Assembly (NCBI GenBank): GCA_038496445.1
Contig: JALMLS010000371.1
Coordinates: forward strand, 1 to 64,000
Reading direction: 5' to 3'
Source: Trichosphaerium sp. ATCC 40318
Taxonomy: Eukaryota > Discosea > Flabellinia > Trichosidae
Length of the DNA stretch: 64,000 nt
The position numbers were made by a program, and so were the translations under genes. Below, in pieces: positions 1 through 11,195 of this stretch; position 1 is the stretch's first letter, and the number at the start of each line of letters is the position of its first letter. The notes beneath the pieces are model-generated. The model saw only the letters and a program-made list of their open reading frames with translations. It was not told the origin of the DNA and did not search any database.

Positions 1-2878
1 TTGACGATTGGAGGCGATCGGCTTTGGGGTGAGATGGTTGAGTTTTGAGTTTGTCAATTTTTTTATTTTGAATTTTTCTCCAAATTTTTCTATTAAGGAC
101 AGGACATGGTTTAAAACACGCAAATGGCACGTTTTGGGCACATTTTGGGCACGTTTATTTTCCACGCAAATGACACGTTTTAGGCACGCGTATTTTGTCC
201 GATTACTCCACTGATGTGGCACATACTTTTCACATGTACATTACATGTACATATTAAACAAAATAAGTACAATTTTTTTACAAAAAGAATTGTATCAAAC
301 AGTTTCTACTATGTACATCATAATAAACCATACTATTTAGAAATTGTATTTTATTTAACCATTAATTTGGAATGGTATGTTTGTGTAATGAATTTCCAAA
401 TATGTTTTGTTCCATTGGATCAAGTACTACAGCTGTGTTTCTGATTATGTTATTTGCTGTAACAATACCAGTGGTGGAATCGGACAAAATACGCGTGCCT
501 AAAACGTGCCATTTGCGTGGAAAATAAACGTGCCCAAAACGTGCCCAAAACGTGCCATTTGCGTGTTGTATATTTGCAATAAACGTGCCCAAAACGTGCC
601 ATTTGCGTGTTTTAACCATGACCTGTCCTTAATAGAAATTTGGAGAAAAATTCAAAATAAAAAAATTGACAAACTCAAACTCAACCATCTCACCCCAAAG
701 CCGATCGCCTCCAATCGTCAACAATAAAACATGTATTTTCACCCAAGTAAGCAGTAGTTAGGTTTGTATTGGCATGGCTTTAAAAGTAGGCGAAAAATCT
801 AAAAATACCCAAAACCAACAATTTCTTGATTTTCCTATTTTTCGTGAATAACTCAGGTTACTAGTACGAATCCTTTAAAAAACGAAGTATGGCCCACTAT
901 TAGGTACGATGCATGGTTTCGTGGTGGTTGGGGTTCGGTGCCCCTTTTTAAGGCAAAAAACGATAGAAAATAGATATTTAGGGTAGATTAAGGATATTAT
1001 GGCTCAATAACTCCATTAAACCCCGTTTTAAAGACGATTATTGGATTTGAGATTTTTGCCTAATTAGGTAAGTTCTTGCTTAAGTATTTACGATAAGGCA
1101 GGATTGGCGAAAAAAGCAGGTAAAATGGCAAAAACATGAAGTTGGTTGATATAAACTGGGTATTGTTTATGTGGGGATAGTTTTATGTAAAGTTTGTAAT
1201 AATTGTACCAAACCTCTTTGTAATCGTTATGTGTTATGTATCGTAATAAACTGTTATTTTCTTTTCCTCTATAAAGTGGTGTTTTATGCGTGCCCAAAAC
1301 GTGTGATATGCGTGGCAAATATGCGTGCCCAAAACGTGCCCAAAACGTGGAAAATAACGTGCTAAAACGTGCCCAAAAACGTAGATAATAAACGTGCCCA
1401 AAACGTGTCCAAAACGTGTGATTTGCGTGGCCAGCATGTGGAAGAGAAACGTTGCCTTTTGCGTGGAAAAAAAACGTGCCCAAAACGTGTCCAAAACGTG
1501 TCTTTTGCGTGGAAAATAAACGTGCCCAAAACGTGCCCAAACGTGCGATTCGCGTTCTGTCCGATTCCACCACTGACTGTAATCAAGATTTTGGCATATA
1601 CAAAACCTGTATGTGACACATACTTTTGTCTTGTATTAGTTCATATGTGGCACACTTTTGACATGTATCTAACCTGTATGTGGTGCATATTTACTCAAAG
1701 GTATGTTAAAGTATCTGACATTGTTAAACACAACCCAACGCAAACCAACTGATATAAAATGGCCTCCTACCCTAAAAATTATGTTAGATAACAGTTGAAA
1801 GGTTCACAAAATGCTTAAGGCTGTTAGTTCTCTATGGAAAAATCAACAAACCACATGATATTTTGGAGATTTCTATCAAAATTACTTTCTGCCAGACACA
1901 CAAAGCCAGTATCCTTTAAATGTCATTGTCTCTTTTTGAATGGAATTATGCCAAAACTATTGAAAGTATGCTTGTCAAATGTATTTCACCAAATCTAAAT
2001 GGATGGTTGACTATACTTTGAAATATCCATTTAACAAAGAAAAAGCCATACATATCAGTTTTGTTATGCATTGTATTTGATTATTAGGGCATTTACTTAC
2101 AAACTAGAGGAGAAAACTTAATAAAGTGCAAAATGTAGCTTTTTGCTGTGTTTTGTTGTTTTATTGCATAACTTTGGTCTTTCTGTACAAACCACTCAGA
2201 AAATGTAGCATTAGGTATGATGCATGGTTTCATGGTGGTTTGGGGTTCAGTGCACCATTTTTAGGCAAAAACGACAGAAAATATGTATTTGGAGTAGTTT
2301 AAGGATATTATGGCTTAATAGCTATATTAAACCACTTTTTAAAGGCGATTATGGGTTTCAAGCATTTTTCTGAAATAGTCACTAAGTTGTGGTGGTTAAG
2401 TTGCAGTTGTAGGTCAGTAAGGCATGATGATAGAAATATCTCCAGAAACATGGTCGTTTTGTGGTAATGTATTGTAATGTATTGTAATGCTGTAATCAGA
2501 GATCACTTGTGTCATTAGTTCTTGTGAAGAGTGATAAAGCAAAAAAACAAGGAAAAAAAACAAAACATAATTAATATTTTAACCTTTATGTTCTTGCTGT
2601 CATGGACAGTCCACAAACAAAGTGACCACATTGCCACTTTGTGTTGATAAAGTCACAATGAATACAGCAAAAAAGTCACAACCATGCTTATCAGTCCATA
2701 TATCACTGATTATGGCTGGTTAGAGAGATTTTGCCTTTTTCATTTGTAAGGCTTCTTTGATGGTCTCCATTTGATTGATAAACTTGTTTTTAGCTTTTAA
2801 TGCAAGTAATTGAAGAAAGGGTAACTTGATCACACATTAAGGCATTTAACAAATGTTCTGAGAGTATAGTTTGGATTA
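1..2878 (+). repeat. Left arm of a large inverted repeat
   Basis: This stretch is the reverse complement of 4156-7028, with only scattered substitutions and a few indels by eye; base 1 pairs with about 7028 and base 2878 with 4156. The arm is cut by the window edge, so the true arm may be longer. It contains a nested TIR element (469-1575) at the same place as its partner arm, which means the arms were duplicated or homogenised after that insertion. A third, older relative of this sequence lies at about 8165-9780 and lacks the nested insert. Confidence 0.9.
469..1575 (+). mobile_element. Nested TIR element, copy A (non-autonomous)
   Basis: The left end CAGTGGTGGAATCGGAC and the right end, its near-perfect reverse complement ending CCACCACTG at 1575, bound a 1.1 kb unit. 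Just inside each end lie tandem degenerate copies of ACGTGCCCAAA, sometimes separated by GCGTGGAAAATA. A comparable empty site is seen near 8358-8385; comparison suggests a duplication of only 2 bp (AC) on insertion. The element carries no coding potential and is a MITE-like or internally deleted derivative. Confidence 0.8.
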
Positions 2879-4155
2879 CAATGAAAGAGCAGACATTTTT
2901 AGTTATGGGTAAGGATTCTTCATATTTTGACATGGTTGTTAAAACAGTTACTGCTAGGCTTGTTATGCTGGAACTAATCACACGTGCCAAGATTGGGGTT
3001 GTCATTAAAGAGAACTGTTCAAAATTCATTTGCTTTGGAAGAAAGGAGGCGCAAAAGCTTGTTCCCCGCATGTGTCCCCCACATTTTTCCAAATTGGTAC
3101 ATTATTTAATAATGTTGGGTATTAATAGGCTTTAAGGCAATGTTATGTTGTAATATGATCCTAAGGACAGACCTCCCTTTAAAAAGATTATAATGGCCCT
3201 AAAGCAAATGAAAGAGTCTTGGAAAAACACAGAGCTAAAAACCTACTAGATAATAAATGTTCAATTGTTTTAAAGGATGGTGCCTTCTTTTTACCTGACA
3301 AACCTTTTAGTTAAGACCAAAACACTATTTTAGTAGCCAAGGCTGTGTTTAACCATTTTTTTCCATATTTGTTCAAAGGTATGCTAAAGTGTCTGACATT
3401 GTCAAACACAACACACCCAAAGCTTCTGAAAATACACTCAAAGTAAGGAAAAAGCAATTCATATAAGCTCCATTATGCATTGCATATGAAAATGTTGCAA
3501 TTCATTTATACATGATCAGGAAATTTCCAACACTCACAAGCAATGTTTTGGCATCAACAAAACAGTCTTGTAGCCTTGAATATTACCAATTCCCAATGTG
3601 AATCATTACCAGACAAAGACAAGTTTATACAAGTGGCCACTACTGGAAATTGCTAATTGGATGGTTGATTTTAAAGAAACATGGGAGGATTGGGGTGCTG
3701 GTTTACTCCACCTCCTGATCCACCCCCTTTACCACCTACCAACTCCAAAAAACACTTATATCAACAACCAGTTAAAATTACTAACCCCACCCATATGTAG
3801 GTAGTAGGCAAAGACACAACTATTACTTAGATGATGAAAGCTCAGACGAGTGGGATGAAGATCTTTATTTTGAACTATGAAAATATAAAATGTAATAAAC
3901 AGCACACATGGTTATTGTCGTCCACAGCACAATAAACCCATCTTTTTTATTAAAAAAAAAAGTGGCATACAAACTCTGCATCAACACTACTCAACAACAT
4001 CACAGAAAAACTCAAGTATCTCAAATCAATGGGATTTAAAGCCCCTCAAGACATCACTGTGAGGAGAAAGAAGAAATTGACACCAGATTAGTCAACTGGG
4101 TATTACAGCACTTTAAACTTTGGAAATTGTTGGTGCAATTTGTTTTTTTGCTCAA
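2879..4155. other. Spacer between the inverted arms, with a LINE-like 3' end
   Basis: Unique spacer between the arms. Around 3477-3620 it is related to 8905-9070, which encodes a piece resembling the C-terminal region of non-LTR retrotransposon proteins. A decayed frame near 3835-3880 ends in an acidic tail (DDESSDEWDEDLYFEL then stop). About 80 bp later, after AATAAA-like sequences, comes a run of A at about 3951-3960. This looks like the 3' end of a retroposed copy. The identification is tentative because no reverse transcriptase motif survives. Confidence 0.4.
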
Positions 4156-4189
4156 TAATCCAAACTATACTCTCAGAACATTTGTTAAA

Positions 4190-4435
4190 TGCCTTAATGT
4201 GTGATCAAGTTACCCTTTCTTCAATTACTTGCATTAAAAGCTAAAAACAAGTTTATCAATCAAATGGAGACCATCAAAGAAGCCTTACAAATGAAAAAGG
4301 CAAAATCTCTCTAACCAGCCATCATCAGTGATATATGGACTGATAAGCATGGTTGTGACTTTTTTGCTGTATTCATTGTGACTTTATCAACACAAAGTGG
4401 CAATGTGGTCACTTTGTTTGTGGACTGTCCATGAC
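4190..4435 (+). pseudogene. hAT-like transposase fragment
   Basis: The plus-strand frame reads KFINQMETIKEALQMKKA, then a stop, then ISDIWTDKHGCDFFAVFIV. The DIWT motif followed by aromatic residues is characteristic of the catalytic region of hAT-family transposases. The mirrored copy is on the minus strand at about 2600-2845. The frame contains stop codons and is clearly dead. Because the bounding TIR elements do not show 8-bp target duplications, this fragment need not come from the enzyme that moved them. Confidence 0.4.
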
Positions 4436-5456
4436 AGCAAGAACATAAAGGTTAAAATATTAATTATGTTTTGTTTTTTTCCTTGTTTTTTTGCTTTATC
4501 ACTCTTCACAAGAACTAATGACACAAGTGATCTCTGATTACAGCATTACAATACATTACAATACATTACCACAAAACGACCATGTTTCTGGAGATATTTC
4601 TATCATCATGCCTTACTGACCTACAACTGCAACTTAACCACCACAACTTAGTGACTATTTCAGAAAATGCTTGAAACCCATAATCGCCTTTAAAAAGTGG
4701 TTTAATATAGCTATTAAGCCATAATATCCTTAAACTACTCCAAATACATATTTTCTGTCGTTTTTGCCTAAAAATGGTGCACTGAACCCCAAACCACCAT
4801 GAAACCATGCATCATACCTAATGCTACATTTTCTGAGTGGTTTGTACAGAAAGACCAAAGTTATGCAATAAAACAACAAAACACAGCAAAAAGCTACATT
4901 TTGCACTTTATTAAGTTTTCTCTCTAGTTTGTAAGTAAATGCCCTAATAATCAAATACAATGCATAACAAAACTGATATGTATGGCTTTTTCTTTGTTAA
5001 ATGGATATTTCAAAGTATAGTCAGACCATCCATTTAGATTTGGTGAAATACATTTGACAAGCATACTTTCAATAGTTTTGGCATAATTCCATTCAAAAAA
5101 GAGACAATGACATTTTAAAGGATACTGGCTTTGTGTGTCTGGCAGAAAGTAATTTTGATAGAAATCTCCAAAATATCATGTGGTTTGTTGATTTTCCATA
5201 GAGAACTAACAGCCTTAAGCATTTTGTGAACCTTTCAATGTTATCTAACATAATTTTTAGGGTAGGAGGCCATTTTATATCAGTTGGTTTGCGTTGGGTT
5301 GTGTTTAACAATGTCAGATACTTTAACATACCTTTGAGTAAATATGCACCACATACAGGTTAGATACATGTCAAAAGTGTGCCACATATGAACTAATACA
5401 AGACAAAAGTATGTGTCACATACAGGTTTTGTATATGCCAAAATCTTGATTACAGT

Positions 5457-6566
5457 CAGTGGTGGAATCGGACAGAACGCGAATCGCACGTTTTGGGCAC
5501 GTTTTGGGCACGTTTATTTTCCACGCAAAAGACACGTTTTGGACACGTTTTGGGCACGTTTTTTTTCCACGCAAAAGGCACGTTTCTCTTCCACATGCTG
5601 GCCACGCAAATCACACGTTTTGGACACGTTTTGGGCACGTTTATTATCTACGTTTTGGGCACGTTTTAGGCACGTTTATTTTCCACGTTTTGGGCACGTT
5701 TTGGGCACGCATATTTGCCACGCATATCACACGTTTTGGGCACGCATAAAACACCACTTTATAGAGGAAAAGAAAATAACAGTTTATTACGATACATAAC
5801 ACATAACGATTACAAAGAGGTTTGGTACAATTATTACAAACTTTACATAAAACTATCCCCACATAAACAATACCCAGTTTATATCAACCAACTTCATGTT
5901 TTTGCCATTTTACCTGCTTTTTTCGCCAATCCTGCCTTATCGTAAATACTTAAGCAAGAACTTACCTAATTAGGCAAAAATCTCAAATCCAATAATCGTC
6001 TTTAAAACGGGGTTTAATGGAGTTATTGAGCCATAATATCCTTAATCTACCCTAAATACTATTTTCTATCGTTTTTGCCTTAAAAAGGGGCACCGAACCC
6101 CAACCACCACGAAACCATGCATCGTACCTAATAGTGGGCCATACTTCGTTTTTTAAAGGATTCGTACTAGTAGACCTGAGTTATTCACGAAAAATAGGAA
6201 AATCAAGAAATTGTTGGTTTTTGGGTATTTTTAGATTTTTTCGCCTACTTTTAAAGCCATGCCAATACAAACCTAACTACTGCTTACTTGGGTGAAAATA
6301 CATGTTTTATTGTTGACGATTGGAGGCGATCGGCTTTGGGGTGAGATGGTTGAGTTTTGAGTTTGTCAATTTTTTTATTTTGAATTTTTCTCCAAATTTC
6401 TATTAAGGACAGGTCATGGTTAAAACACGCAAATGGCACGTTTTGGGCACGTTTATTGCAAATATACAACACGCAAATGGCACGTTTTGGGCACGTTTTG
6501 GGCACGTTTATTTTCCACGCAAATGGCACGTTTTAGGCACGCGTATTTTGTCCGATTCCACCACTG
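5457..6566 (-). mobile_element. Nested TIR element, copy B
   Basis: Inverted counterpart of 469-1575 inside the right arm, with the same TIRs (CAGTGGTGGAATCGGAC at 5457; CCACCACTG ending at 6566), the same internal sequence and the same flanks. It is not an independent insertion but part of the duplicated arm. The subterminal array at 5485-5720 alternates ACGTTTTGGGC and TTTTCCACGC motifs. Confidence 0.8.
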
Positions 6567-6818
6567 GTATTGTTACAGCAAATAACATAATCAGAAACAC
6601 AGCTGTAGTACTTGATCCAATGGAACAAAACATATTTGGAAATTCATTACAAACATACCATTCCAAATTAATGGTTAAATAAAATACAATTTCTAAATAG
6701 TATGGTTTATTATGATGTACATAGTAGAAACTGTTGATACAATTCTTTTTGTAAAAAAATTGTACTTATTTTGTTTAATATGTACATGTATTGTACATGT
6801 GAAAAGTATGTGCCACAT

Positions 6819-7740
6819 CAGTGGTGGAATCGGACAAAATACGCGTGCCTAAAACGTGTCATTTGCGTGGAAAATAAACGTGCCCAAAATGTGCCCAAAA
6901 CGTGCCATTTGCGTGTTTTAACCATGTCCTGTCCTTAATAGAAATTTGGAGAAAAATTCAAAATAAAAAAAATGACAAACTCAAAACTCAACCATCTCAC
7001 CCCAAAGCCGATCGCCTCCAATCGTCAACAATAAAACATGTATTTTCACCCAAGTAAGCAGTAGTTAGGTTTGTATTGGCATGGCTTTAAAAGTAGGCGA
7101 AAAAATCTAAAAATACCCAAAAACCAACAATTTCTTGATTTTCCTATTTTTCGTGAATAACTCAGGTCTACTAGTACGAATCCTTTAAAAAACAAAGTAT
7201 GGCCCACTATTAGGTACGATGCATGGTTTCGTGGTGGTTTGGGGTTTGGTGCCCCTTTTTAAGGCAAAAACGATAGAAAATAGGTATTTAGGGTAGTTTA
7301 AGGATATTATGGCTCAATAACTCCATTAAACCCTTTTTAAAGACGATTATTGGATTTGAGATTTTTGCCTAATTAGGTAAGTTCTTGCTTAAGTATTTAC
7401 AATAAGGCAGGATTGGTGAAAAAGCAGGTAAAATGGCAAAACATGAAGTTGGTTGATATTACTGGGTATCGTTTATGTGGAGATAGTTTTATGTAAAGTT
7501 TGTAATAATTGTACCAAACCTCTTTGTAATCGTTATGTGTTATGTATCGTAATAAATCGTTATTTACTTTTCCTCTATAAAGTGGTGTTTTATGTGTGCC
7601 AAAACGTGTGATATGCGTGGCAAATATGCGTGCCCAAAACGTGCCCAAAACGTGAAAATAAACGTGCCTAAACATGCCCAAAACGTAGATAATAAATGTG
7701 CCCAAAACGTGTCCAAACGTGCGATTTGCGTGGCCAGCAT
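6819..7740 (+). mobile_element. Nested TIR element, copy C, right end lost
   Basis: A left TIR CAGTGGTGGAATCGGAC at 6819 is followed by the same interior as copy A, including the CCGATCGCCTCCAATCGTCA segment near 7007. The right subterminal array is present (about 7597-7735), but homology stops at GCGTGGCCAGCATTA without the terminal CCACCACTG, so the right end is deleted. The mirrored partial copy at 1-213 ends with a degenerate TIR (GATTACTCCACTG). The insertion lies inside a relative of the 35-bp array sequence. Confidence 0.7.
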
Positions 7741-7975
7741 TACCACTAAACAACCATATTTGACCTTTTTGAAAAGATATTTTAGACATCATGCCTTATT
7801 AGCCTAACCCCAACTTAATATCCACAACTTAACCACTATTTCAGAAAAATGCTTGAAACCCATAATCACCTTTAAAAAGTGGTTTAATAGAGCACATGCT
7901 TACACATACATTGTATGGAAAAAAAAGGAGTATGTTTTGTAGAGTACAGATCACAGTAGTGAAATCGGAATTTTG

Positions 7976-8155
7976 ACACGTACAATATATGTACGTGGCA
8001 TGTACTTTTCACACGTACAATATACGTACGTGGCACGTACTTTTCACACGTACAATATACGTACGTGCCACATACTTTTTCACACGTACAATATACGTAC
8101 GTGCCACGTACTTTTCACACGTACAATATACGTACGTGGCACGTATGTGTTACAT
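7976..8155. repeat. Subterminal 35-bp tandem array, about 5 units
   Basis: Each unit contains TATACGTACGTGGCACGTAC followed by TTTTCACACGTACAA, so it is rich in palindromic ACGT and TACGTA. Five units can be counted, diverging slightly (TGGC versus TGCC). This array mirrors that at 9887-10165 and sits directly inside the element's left TIR, as expected for transposase-binding subterminal repeats. Long open frames across it are a by-product of the repeat length. Confidence 0.9.
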
Positions 8156-8806
8156 ACGTATTAAACAAAATAAGTAAAATTGTACAAAAAGAACTGTATC
8201 AACAGTTTCTACTATGTACATCATAATAAACCATACTATTGAGAAATTGTATTTTATTTAACCATTAATTTGGCATGGTATGTTTGTAATGATTTTCCAA
8301 ATATGTTTTGTTTCCATTGGATCAAGTACTACAGCTGTGTTTCTGATTATGTTATTTGCTGTAACAGTACTGTAATCAAGATTTTGGCATATACAAAACC
8401 TGTATATGACACATACTTTTGCCTTGTACTGTGACACATACTTTTGACATGTACCTAACCTGCATGTGGTACGTACTTACTCAAAGGTATGTTAAAGTAT
8501 CTGACATTGTCAAACACAACCCAACCCAAACCTACTTTTTTTTTTTTTTTTCAAAAAAGGTGGGTTTATTGTGCCAACCCAAACCTACTGATAAAATGGC
8601 CTTTACACTAAAAATTATGTTGATAACAGTTGAAAGGTTCACAAAATGCTTAACTCTGTTAGTTCTTTAAGGAGAATCAACAAACCACATGATATTTTGG
8701 AGATTTCAAAAAATTTACTTTCTGCCAGACACACAAATAGCCAGTGTATCCTTTACAATGTCATTGTCTCTTTTTTGAATGAAACTATGCCAAAGCTATT
8801 GGAAGT

Positions 8807-9181
8807 ATGTTTGTCAAACATATCTCACCAAATCTAAATGGATGGTCTGACTATACTTTGAAATATTCATCTAACAAAGAAAAAGCTATACAAAACAGTT
8901 TTGTTATGCATTGTATTTGGAAGTGTAGGAATTCACTTTTTTTTGACAATGAAATACCTCCACAAAAAGTCATGTTTTGGCACCAACAAAACATTCTTAT
9001 TACACTCAATATAAATAACTCTCAATGTGTATCATTGTTAGATGAAGGAAAATTTACACAGATAGAAATTATGGGAAAGCTAAATGGCCAACTTTATTTT
9101 TTTGAACTATATGAAAAACAACTTGTAAAAAAATGCATGCATGGCCTGTATGTGTGGCATGTACTTTCAAACTGTATCTAA
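8807..9181 (+). pseudogene. LINE-like C-terminal remnant
   Basis: An open frame of 124 codons contains CIWKCRNSLFF and a following FWHQQNILITL. The IWKxRN pattern is typical of the region downstream of reverse transcriptase in non-LTR retrotransposon proteins. The preceding 8580-8800 sequence continues similar coding debris in shifted frames (LLSARHT, SFLNETMPKLL). No catalytic YxDD or endonuclease motif remains, so this is a fossil. The family assignment rests on one short pattern and is moderate at best. Confidence 0.4.
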
Positions 9182-9886
9182 TTTGTATGTGGCATGTACT
9201 TTTAACATGTACATAAAAAAGGTAAAAAAAAATTTGCCCAAAAATTCTGGCATTTGGTAGCCAAAAAATTCAAAAAAAAATCTCAAAAAATAACAGACAG
9301 CTTGTAGTCGCAAGGTACGAAACCATGTATTATTAATAAAAGAGGGTGTTTAGGATTATTAGGGCATTTACTTAAAAACTAGAGGAGAAAACTTAATAAA
9401 GTGCAAAATGTAGCTTTTTGCTGTGTTTTGTTGTTTTATTGCATAACTTAGGTCTCTCTGTACGAACCACTCAGAAAATGTAGCATTAGGTATAATTAGG
9501 TACAATGCATGGTTTCATGGTGGTTTGGGGTTCAGTGCACCATTTTTAGGCAAAAACGACAGAAAATATGTATTTGGAGTAGTTTAAGATATTATGGCTT
9601 AATAGCTCTATTAAACCACTTTTAAAGGCGATTATGGGTTTCAAGCATTTTTCTGAAATAGTGGTTAAGTTGTGGTGGTTAAGTTGCAGTTGTAGGTTGG
9701 TAAGGCATGATGATAGAAATATCTCCTGAAACATGGTCGTTTAGTGGTAATGTATTGTAATGTATTGTAATGTATTGTATGTAGTGTATTGTAATGTATT
9801 GTAATGTATATGTAGTTGTAATTACCAATAAACCAATCCATCGTTTTTAGTATTTTTTGTTCAAAACGAGGCAAAATTCCAACTTT

Positions 9887-10165
9887 TGACACGTACAATA
9901 TACGTACGTGGCACGTACTTTTCACACGTACAATATACGTACGTGGCACGTACTTTTCGCACGTACAATATACGTACGTGGCACGTACTTTTCGCACGTA
10001 CAATATACGTACGTGGCACGTACTTTTCACACGTACAATATACGTACGTGCCACGTACTTTTCACACGGATGAAATACGTACGTGGCACGTATTTTGACA
10101 CGTACAATATACGTACATGCCACGTACTTTTTCACACGTACAATATACGTACTTCACACGTACTT
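9887..10165. repeat. Subterminal 35-bp tandem array, about 8 units
   Basis: Right-hand counterpart of the array at 7976-8155, built from the same unit containing TATACGTACGTGGCACGTAC, with variants TTTTCGCACG and a final diverged unit containing GGATGAAATACG. It ends in the inverted terminal sequence TTCCGATTTTACTACTG at 10180. CpG density is far above the surrounding AT-rich DNA. Confidence 0.9.
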
Positions 10166-10180
10166 CCGATTTTACTACTG

Positions 10181-11012
10181 CAACAATACAGAATCCATAT
10201 GAGTTACATACTGGACAAAAGTGTACAGATTTTGTATTGAAAGATACAGGTTAGGTACAGGTCAAAAGTACAGGTTTTGTACAGGTTTAGTATGAGTCAA
10301 AATCCTGATTCCAGTACCAAGAATACAACACTGGCACTTTTCAAACATGAAAATAGAGCATGTGGGGATTTTTTCACTTTCACATTTCTCTCCTCTAAAG
10401 AAAAAAAAAGCTGTGTGAAACAACAAAACATCTTTAATGTCACTTGAAAATGAAGAAAAACATCTAGTGACCTTATTGCTCCGTGAAAAGATTTACAAGG
10501 TACTAGCCATGCAATTTAGGCATTTTTGTAAAAAACAAGACATTATTTGGATGAAAATGCCTTGTTGAGTTTCAATCCTGAAGATGGGTTATTGTGCTGT
10601 GGATGACAATAACCACATGCTTTGTTATGTGTTTGTTTGCATAATGCAAAATAAAACTTCATGTACATAATGCATGTTATTTTATAATGCATTGTTTTTC
10701 ATACAAGATATAGCTTAAGCCTCAAAATTCCAATGGGCTATTAATTGCTAAAATCCATGATATACTAAGCTTGCAATAGTTACACAAAGTGTGTGAATCA
10801 TGTCTGTGTTTTTGACAGTCTTTTCAATTTCTCTAAAAGTGTATTATTTTGAAATAAACTAAGGGTTTTAACAATTTGAGCTACAAACAATTTTGCTGCA
10901 ACTTTCAAGTCCATTGCCCTAAATTATGTGCAAAGACACCAAAAAAGCCAGCTTGCTTTAAGGCTTCACTAGTATTTTTGAGTGTCATCTCTTAGCAAGT
11001 TTCTTTTTGCAG
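10181..11012. other. Element end and non-coding repeat debris
   Basis: From 10200 to 10313 the sequence is a diverged array of TACAGGTT / GTACAGG motifs ending in AAAATCCTGATTCCAGTAC, the mirror of the terminal sequence at 8365 (CAGTACTGTAATCAAGATTT). Around 10575-10630 is an inverted relative of the retroposon 3' end at 3905-3945. No gene is supported here. Confidence 0.5.
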
Positions 11013-11195
11013 TACTGGAATTGGGATTTTGACCCGTACTAAACCCGTACGGAACCCGTACTTTTGACCCGTACTAAACCCGTACAGAACCTGTACTTTT
11101 GACCCGTACTTAACCCGTACAGGTTCCGTATTGTTGACCCGTACTCTACCCGTACGGGTTACGTATGGGATCCGTACGGGTAGAGTACAATTAAA
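11013..11195. repeat. CCCGTAC subterminal array of a third TIR element
   Basis: The end CAGTACTGGAATTGGGATTT at 11013 is followed by repeated CCCGTACTTTTGACCCGTAC-type units; after about 11150 the motif appears in the opposite orientation (GTACGGGT). A further partial unit, TTTTGACCCGTAC, is at about 11981-11993. It is analogous in layout to the 35-bp arrays but with a different motif, so each TIR subfamily seems to carry its own subterminal repeat. Confidence 0.7.

Larger units (their letters stand above)
4156..7028 (-). repeat. Right arm of the large inverted repeat
   Basis: Reverse-complement partner of 1-2878. Similarity starts abruptly at the TAATCCAA at 4156-4163. The arm contains the inverted copy of the nested element (5457-6566) and runs into a further copy of the same element at 6819. 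No intact open reading frame longer than about 130 codons is present in either arm, and the frames that exist fall on tandem repeats. Confidence 0.9.
7954..10180. mobile_element. TIR element with 35-bp subterminal arrays
   Basis: The ends CAGTAGTGAAATCGGAA (7954) and TTCCGATTTTACTACTG (ending 10180) are inverted repeats matching at 16 of 17 positions. Both carry inside them tandem copies of the same 35-bp unit (see the two arrays). The interior is a relative of the inverted-repeat arms and holds LINE-like and hAT-like coding debris. The flanks show no 8-bp duplication; at most the 2-bp CA is repeated on each side. The TIR is related to that of elements A-C, so this may be the same superfamily. 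Confidence 0.6.

Noticed and set aside
1088-1573. Open frame of 161 codons on the minus strand, and similar frames at 5413-5799 and 7397-7792
   Set aside because: They run along the ACGTGCCCAAA arrays, giving periodic peptide such as RFGHVLGTF in several frames at once; these are artefacts of the repeat.
469-1575. Calling the nested elements hAT outright
   Set aside because: TIR start CAGTGG fits hAT, but the empty-site comparison gives a 2-bp, not 8-bp, duplication and no transposase is inside.
7976-8155. CRISPR-like array
   Set aside because: Units are directly adjacent without unique spacers, lie in a eukaryotic transposon end, and no cas genes are near.
7973-8164. Tyr/Arg/His-rich frames over the 35-bp arrays (also 9665-10240)
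   Set aside because: Multiple frames on both strands are open because the unit lacks stops; no start context or codon bias.
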